Made by a program: the position numbers and the translations under genes. The notes below the pieces were generated by a model, which saw nothing but the letters and a program-made list of their open reading frames with translations, had not been told where the DNA came from and did not search any database. Positions 8,901-13,700 of a stretch of 15,773 nucleotides of DNA are shown here, piece after piece. This DNA is from Immundisolibacter sp. (lineage in GTDB: Bacteria; Pseudomonadota; Gammaproteobacteria; Immundisolibacterales; Immundisolibacteraceae), in contig NZ_JBFIII010000074.1 in assembly GCF_041601295.1 (NCBI RefSeq), positions 1-15,773 on the forward strand, in the 5' to 3' direction. Position 1 is the stretch's first letter, and every line of letters begins with the position of its first letter.

Positions 8901-10735
8901 GGCTTGTAGACCACCTGATAGGCCAACGCCGCCAACGGTTCAAGACACTCGTGAACCTGAGTCCGCAGAGCGCTATATCGGGCCGTAACGTCAGCCACCG
9001 CGCGCTCCCAGCGCTGCGCATCAAGCGCGCATGGGAAGTGAACCGCCCAACCGAGACAGTTGTGCACCCCGTCGGGGTCGCGCACCTGATCCAACCATAT
9101 ATCCCGCTGCGGGGGACTGAGAGGTGCCAGACACTCCACTGCCGCCGGGTTCACCCCGAGCATGATCTTCAGCTCGTCTTCATTGCGCAGGGCAATGTTG
9201 CTGATGCGTTGCTGCGGATCGGCCAACATCTGGCTCAGCAGGAACTGGTACCGATCCGCGAAGTAGGCAATCGTTTCCGGCGCGAACAGATCCGCCCGGT
9301 ATTCAATAATGCCCTCCAGGGTGTCCCCCGCTTCACTGAACCCCATGATCAGATCGTATTTGGCCTCGGTGTCGGCAAGCGGCAAATATTCCAGTCGCAA
9401 GCCGCCGAGCTGTTCGGCGCCAATGGCGCTGGCCGCGCGCCGGATGTCGAGCTGTTCGCGATACGTGAAGCCGACCTGAACCAGTGGCTGGTGGCCAGCA
9501 TCGCGGCGCCCGTCCATGACCGCATCCACCACCATATCGACCGGCACCTCCTGGTGATCGAAGGCCTCCAGCGTGGTGCGGCGGGTTTGGTCCAGAAACT
9601 CGCCCACCGTCGGGTTGTCCGCCAGGCGCCCGCGCAGAACCAGCGCATTGAGAAAACAGCCGATCAGGTTCTCTGCATTGGGCTGGGCGTGGCCCGACAC
9701 CGGCACCCCCACGCACACGTCAACGGTGTTGCAATAGCGCGCCAGGAGGCTCTGGTAAACCGCCAGCAAGACCATGAACGGCGTATACGACCCATCCCTG
9801 CACACCTCACGCAGGCGCCGTTGCAAGGACGCATCCACCGTAAACGTCATGGTGCGGCCTCGGGGGGCAGCATCTGCGCGTCGTGGGTAGTCGGTCGGCA
9901 AGGCCAACTGACCGGGCGCGTCGGCTAATTGGCGCCGCCAATAGGAAAGCTGGTCAGCCAGCAAGTCCGAATCCAGTAAACGCCGCTGCCAGGCGGCAAA
10001 ATCGGCGTACTGCACCGGCAGATTGGGCAAGCGGATGGGCCGGCCAGTGCACTCGGCCTGATAAAACGCCATCACTTCGGCCACCAACACCGCGGCCGCG
10101 TCGGCGTCAATAACAATGTGGTGCAGGGTCACTGCAAGTACATGGCTGTCATCGTTCTCGCGAACCAGCATGGTCCGCATCAAGGGACCAACCGCCAGGT
10201 CGAATGGTTCCTTGGCTTCCTTGTCCAGCAAGGACATGAGGGCGGCCGCCGGATCGACTTCGGACCGCAGATCCACGACCGGAATATGCCACGGCGCGGC
10301 CGGCTGGATGATCTGCTCCGGTTCGCCGTCGACCGCGCCAAACACGGTGCGCAGCACCTCGTGCCGCGCGACCACCCGCTCGAAAGCGCGTCCCAGGGCC
10401 GGGACCGCCAGGGGCCCGGTCAGGCGAAGTCGAATCGGCACGTTATAGGCGGCGGATCGCAAATCGATCTGTTGCATCACCCACAGGCGTTGCTGGGTGA
10501 AGGACAGCGGCAACCGGCCGTCCCGCGCCACCGGAACGATCTCAAGCGCCCCCGATTGGGCTGCTGTCGTTCCCTTCAGAAAACTGACTACGGCGGCCTT
10601 GTGGCCCGCCAAACGCCGAGCGGTGGCGGGAGTCATCACGCCTTTCGGTGCCTTGTAGCGCAACGCACCGTCGCCGTCGACCCACAGTCTCACCCCGGCG
10701 GCGCCCATTTCCGCCAGTAACTCGTGGACGCTCAC
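5981..10735 (-). CDS. NRPS, gene 2: TubC docking-C-C-A-T with tandem condensation domains
   Basis: Complete 1584-residue one-module synthetase. Domains: TubC-type docking domain (1-55); first condensation domain (about 75-520) with HHIVIDA at 205-211, YADFAAWQ and GCFLNALVLR; second condensation domain (about 535-960) with SPPQRDIWLDQ at 540 and HHLALDG at 671-677; adenylation domain (about 985-1475) with TSGSTG at 1133 and NGKIDR at 1462; thiolation domain with GGHS, Ser1519; acidic tail ending GYEELAL. The two C domains are joined by only about 20-30 residues. The first ends with what looks like a normal C-A linker, as if a whole C domain had been inserted before the A domain. The GTG start overlaps the upstream stop and the gene's own stop overlaps the next start. 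Being one module with a docking element at each end, it would receive the gene 1 peptide and hand it to gene 3. The extra C domain suggests a modification, a second acylation, or an inactive structural role. Confidence 0.97.
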   Translation of the reverse strand: MSVHELLAEMGAAGVRLWVDGDGALRYKAPKGVMTPATARRLAGHKAAVVSFLKGTTAAQSGALEIVPVARDGRLPLSFTQQRLWVMQQIDLRSAAYNVPIRLRLTGPLAVPALGRAFERVVARHEVLRTVFGAVDGEPEQIIQPAAPWHIPVVDLRSEVDPAAALMSLLDKEAKEPFDLAVGPLMRTMLVRENDDSHVLAVTLHHIVIDADAAAVLVAEVMAFYQAECTGRPIRLPNLPVQYADFAAWQRRLLDSDLLADQLSYWRRQLADAPGQLALPTDYPRRADAAPRGRTMTFTVDASLQRRLREVCRDGSYTPFMVLLAVYQSLLARYCNTVDVCVGVPVSGHAQPNAENLIGCFLNALVLRGRLADNPTVGEFLDQTRRTTLEAFDHQEVPVDMVVDAVMDGRRDAGHQPLVQVGFTYREQLDIRRAASAIGAEQLGGLRLEYLPLADTEAKYDLIMGFSEAGDTLEGIIEYRADLFAPETIAYFADRYQFLLSQMLADPQQRISNIALRNEDELKIMLGVNPAAVECLAPLSPPQRDIWLDQVRDPDGVHNCLGWAVHFPCALDAQRWERAVADVTARYSALRTQVHECLEPLAALAYQVVYKPGFVPQELEQVRLAQGDAARLQAVLEERIYRPFDLAQQGLVRHGLVLLGHSETVAFIAAHHLALDGQGLAELMNRICAQYDHLDGPDRSDAAPAADLYPEHLRAARSDFDHAETVEFWRNRTSSCEALDLSLGEARPMAEGAGSSAADRRFVSQPHEMAVRALCRSAGVTPAIYWKIIYAMTLGLYGDARGDFVIQEVIAGRPKGHAKQLGSYFGQVPFVVPGALFGDAKDIRPLLRYAAEDRHQRARHEHLTLLVQNQLLPTAPVRCLYNFYNFLQDHSVASTSGRAMHFPPPVTNQVALVVKTLDGGTELSLQYPTTVLDGGAFLERMLGCSAAVVQAEGRIEPDIFLTPTEATQLQQWAPGVRRTPHAADVGEYLQRGLTQHAANVAVVHGEQQLSCAELDRLSTQAARGLLAAGIKPGEPVAILVEPGLDLLVAIYGVIKAGVPYIPLDCAYPAQRIAHILQDAGCHTLLASSGSRTVGAGWQGQVLAVPELVRAGASSGAMRLPALAPDSLLYLIYTSGSTGKPKGAGVTHAGAVNLLEWYADELAITPDDRALLASAIGFDLTQKNLFAIPACGGSLVIAEGDIPVGSELVSLVAAHQITLINCAPSVFYSAVDSPADLAGLASLRALVLGGEAINVNRLARWLHRADVDCRILNSYGPTECTDVVSAFDLGDARCWMDQAPPIGRAISNVQLHVIDRGLRPVPPGFAGELGIAGVCVGTGYWNNEELSTQKFLGSPFDSGRLYRTGDRVRWSLEGQLSFVGRTDFQIKVRGIRLEPGEVEYALRNLPGVVDALVLGAQDRLVAYVVMAPAETLGEWREQMRQQLPAHMVPDVVVSLPRWPLTANGKIDRQSLPSPETGKRSQVWRPPADEVERALVDMFAEVLGTDEIGVDDDFFALGGHSLMAVQLAARICRQFNVELTGRVLFEQPSVSNVAACIRQLQAQDDLLWRDDDAQPVVPDGYEELAL
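5984..6013 (-). other. C-terminal docking tail of gene 2 (donor motif)
   Basis: The last residues, PDGYEELAL, follow a flexible acidic stretch and resemble the gene 1 tail in acidity and a hydrophobic end. They should bind the TubC-type docking domain that starts gene 3. Confidence 0.7.
5994..5998 (-). promoter_or_regulatory. Ribosome binding site deciding a TTG start for gene 3
   Basis: GAGGA lies 9 bases before TTG at 5984-5982. That TTG overlaps the TGA stop of gene 2 as TTGA. No ATG or GTG in the right frame is found before the docking domain, and the domain begins exactly here. The only nearby ATG (5977-5975) is out of frame and meets a stop after seven codons. Confidence 0.75.
6311..7783 (-). 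other. Adenylation domain of gene 2, substrate unknown (DLKNVGSDV)
   Basis: Pocket residues by hand alignment: D1178, L1179, K1182, N1220, V1246, G1248, S1273, D1281, V1282. The Asp that holds the alpha-amino group is present, so an amino acid substrate is expected. The code matches none that I know with confidence. The charged pair Lys and Asp in the pocket is unusual. The same FDLTQKN and TECxD surroundings recur in the first A domain of gene 3 (DLKNFGTDI), so both likely take the same or a similar residue. Confidence 0.85.
7856..9133 (-). other. Second, divergent condensation domain of gene 2
   Basis: It follows the first C domain with no carrier between. Condensation-fold signs are SPPQRDIWLDQ, RYSALRTQ, HHLALDGQGLAELMNRI and VIAGRPKGH. 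The HHxxxDG motif is intact, which argues against a purely structural role. The DGxGxxxLxxRI pattern after it resembles starter- or acyl-accepting C domains (the EntF-like style) more than ordinary LCL domains, but the resemblance is weak. Candidate roles are acylation of the loaded residue, modification of that residue, or protein recruitment. Confidence 0.85.
9176..10513 (-). other. First condensation domain of gene 2 (LCL-like, HHxxxDA)
   Basis: It carries the usual motifs of an LCL condensation domain: SFTQQRLWVMQQID, RHEVLRTVF, YADFAAWQ, VGVPVSGH, GCFLNALVLR, HQEVPVDMVV. The active-site motif reads HHIVIDAD, so both histidines and the aspartate are kept but the conserved glycine is alanine. 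It should receive an L-configured donor, in keeping with the L residue loaded at the end of gene 1. Whether the Gly-to-Ala change reduces peptide-bond activity cannot be told from the sequence. Confidence 0.9.
10571..10735 (-). other. TubC-type N-terminal docking domain of gene 2
   Basis: Residues 1-55 have the pattern of the TubC family: HELLAEMGAAGVRLWVDG, then LRYKAPKGVMTP, then a helix that ends ahead of a linker to the first C domain. The domain accepts the C-terminal tail of an upstream synthetase and sets the order of the proteins. Gene 3 begins with a clearly related domain. Confidence 0.88.
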
Positions 10736-13700
10736 AAGATACCCTCGTCAAATTCATCAGCGCCGGCCGGCTCCGCGGCGCTGCCTTCACCAAGCTGCGA
10801 ACTGGCGCGAATCAATTCGGCCTGACCCGCGACGGTCGGCACCTCGAACAACGCTCTGAGCGGCAATTCAAGTTGCAGTTTCATCCTGATCCTGTTGCGT
10901 AGCTTGGCAACCAGTAACGAATGTCCACCAAGTTCAAAAAAATTATCGAAAACGCCGATCGACTCTGTCCCCAGCACTTCACTCCAAATACACACAAGCT
11001 CGCTTTCCAAATCACTGCGTGGCTCGCCCTTCGGACCGGATTGGTGGGCGTCGGGCGCAGGAAGCACGGCCTTGTCGAGTTTGCCGTTTACCGTTAACGG
11101 CAGCTTGGCCATCGGTATGAAGTGGCCAGGCAGCATGTACGCCGGTAGCCGCCGGGCAAGGTGCGCCCGCAGCTCTTCCGCGGTGGGTTGCGACTCCCCA
11201 TCGCTGAAAATGACGTAAGCGACCAACTGGCGATGATCAGCATCTGTCCCACGCACCAGGACCGCGCAGCTGACTACCAACGGATGTTCCAGGAGGCACA
11301 ACTCGATCTCGCCCAGTTCGATGCGGTAACCCCGTAGCTTGACCTGGTCGTCGACTCGACCGAGGAATTCCAGCACGCCGTCACTTCGCCAGCGCGCCCG
11401 ATCGCCACTTCGATAGAGCCGGCCACCAGGGCCGGCAACAAATGGATCCGGCAGGAATCTGGCCGCCGTCAACTCCGCTCGATTCAAATAACCGAGTCCG
11501 ACGCCCGCGCCGCCGATGTAAAGCTCACCGGATACTCCGGGCGGCAGTACCCGCCCTTCGGCATCCAAAACGTAAAGGCGAGTATTGCCAATGGGCCTGC
11601 CGATGGGCACCGTTACGCCAGCACAGTCTTCCAAGGAAACCGTATGAACCGCGCAGCCGACGACCGTCTCCGTAGGTCCATATTCGTTGACAAAACGCGC
11701 GCTGGGCATCGCTTCGAGCCAGGCTTTCACCAGCCTTGCTGGTAGCTCTTCCCCGCCGATCACGAATGTCCCGACACGCCAGGGGATGTCCGCGGCGGAT
11801 GGATACCTTCCCAACAACACCTGCAGATGGGCGGGCGTAATTTTCACTACAGACGCATGGCCGATACGCTCCAGCACATGGCACAAACCATCAATCTCAT
11901 CACCCTCGGCAACCGGGTAAATTGGCTGTCCCGCCAACAGGGGCACAAACAAACTCGTGATGGTCGCGTCAAACGCAATTGACGATTGCACCGGGGCGCC
12001 ATGACCACTATGCAGATACTCCGCTCGCGCCCAGTCCACGTAATTCACCAGACTCCGATGACTGATCAATACCCCCTTTGGGCGGCCCGTGGACCCCGAG
12101 GTATAGATCAGATAGGCCGGGAAAGATGCATCGCAATCGACACCTGGCGGAGAGCGCGAGGCCTGACCCAAAAGCGCGACCGTTTCGCGATCGTCGGAAG
12201 GTAGCCTCAGTGCGGGCGCAATTCCAAGCGAATCAAGAAGACTGTTCTGCCCGATGACCGCCGCGGCGGAGGAATCATCGACCATGAAGCGGATGCGATC
12301 AGCGGGGTAGCTGGCGTCAACTGGCAAATAGGCAGCGCCGGACTTCAAGACTCCAAGCATCCCCACCAGCAATTGCGCGCTGCGCGGCAAGCAAATTGCG
12401 ACAATCGCGCCCGGACCAATGCCACGCTCCAATAGAACATTGGCCATCTGATTGGACTGTTCTTCAAGTTCTTTAAAAGTCGTCTTGGACCGCCCATCCA
12501 CTACCGCAACCTGATCACTCCATCTAGCGGCCCCTTCTGCGAATAACTGATGCAAACAACGATCGCGCGGAAAATCCCGGACCGCATCATTGAATTCATT
12601 AATGATATGGTCCCGCTGATCGCCAGAAACCCAGGAGAGTTCCCGCAGTGTGCGTTGCGGGTCGGCAATCACCTCAGAGACGATACGGAGCAAAGAAGCC
12701 AAAATTTGATCGATGTCATCAGCGTTGAACAACTCCGTCGCATAGGTGATGCTCAAACGGTAGGGTTGCCCTGGGTTTACCACCAATACCAGGGGATAAT
12801 TAGTCGACTCAAACGTTTCAATCCTGGCAATCGGCACCGAAAATTGGGCTGAGGCGACAGCGGAATCAACCGGATAATTTTCAAATACCAGTAAAGTTTC
12901 GAAAAGTGGATGAGTCGCTGGAATATCACTCCACTTGCGGACATCCAGCAAAGACGCATACTCGTGCCGGCGCCAATCGACCAATTCGCTTTGTAGCTGA
13001 GTCAGCCACGTCCTTACCGTAGTGTTTGAATCAATGCGTATGCGTAGCGGCAAGGTATTTATGAACATGCCCACAGCCTGCTCTATCCCCGGCATTTCTG
13101 CCGGTCGGCCTGCCGTAGTGCTGCCATAAACGACATCTTTCGACCCGCTATAAAAGCTGAGTAGCAGTCCCCAAACGGCCTGGAATAATACGGCAGGCGT
13201 TACCCTCGCCTGGCGTGCGAACAAATCAATCTTGTCGCCGAGCTCCGTGGAGTAAGTCACCACCCGCTTCAAGAAACCGTGATTAGCCTTGCCGTGACTG
13301 GAGTCCGCATTAGGCAGGGGCGTGGGTGCCGCGAACCCAGAAAGATAGCCACTCCAGAAACTCCGCAGTGGCTCCGGATTCTGTTGGCGCAACCAAGCGA
13401 CATAGGATTCAAAACGGGGCGAAACGGCTGTGGACACCGCCTGTCCCGCGAGAAGACGCGCATAATTCGCAAATACCTCTTGGAGTACGATGGCCACCGA
13501 CCAACCATCGAACAAGATATGATGGTGAAGCCAGACCAAAGTCTGGCGACCCTGTGGCATTTCAATCACAGTCCAGCGATTGAGCGAAGATGCAGACAGA
13601 TCAATGCCCCGAAGCCTATCCTCGAGGAGAAATTGCCTGAGCCTGGGTGCGATATCTTCTTGGTCTAGCTCACGCCAATCCAGCGCTTCTATTGAAAATG

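Noticed and set aside
7856..9133. Second C domain as a purely structural interface or X-type recruiting domain
   Set aside because: Kept only as an alternative: the HHxxxDG motif is intact, whereas such recruiting domains usually have degenerate motifs, and no oxygenase gene is visible in the window.
9100..9200. A hidden carrier domain between the two condensation domains of gene 2
   Set aside because: Only 20-30 residues separate them and no GGHS/GGDS-like serine motif is present.
8858..9928. A 356-codon open frame on the plus strand
   Set aside because: It is antisense to the two condensation domains of gene 2 and shows no domain or plausible ribosome binding context of its own.
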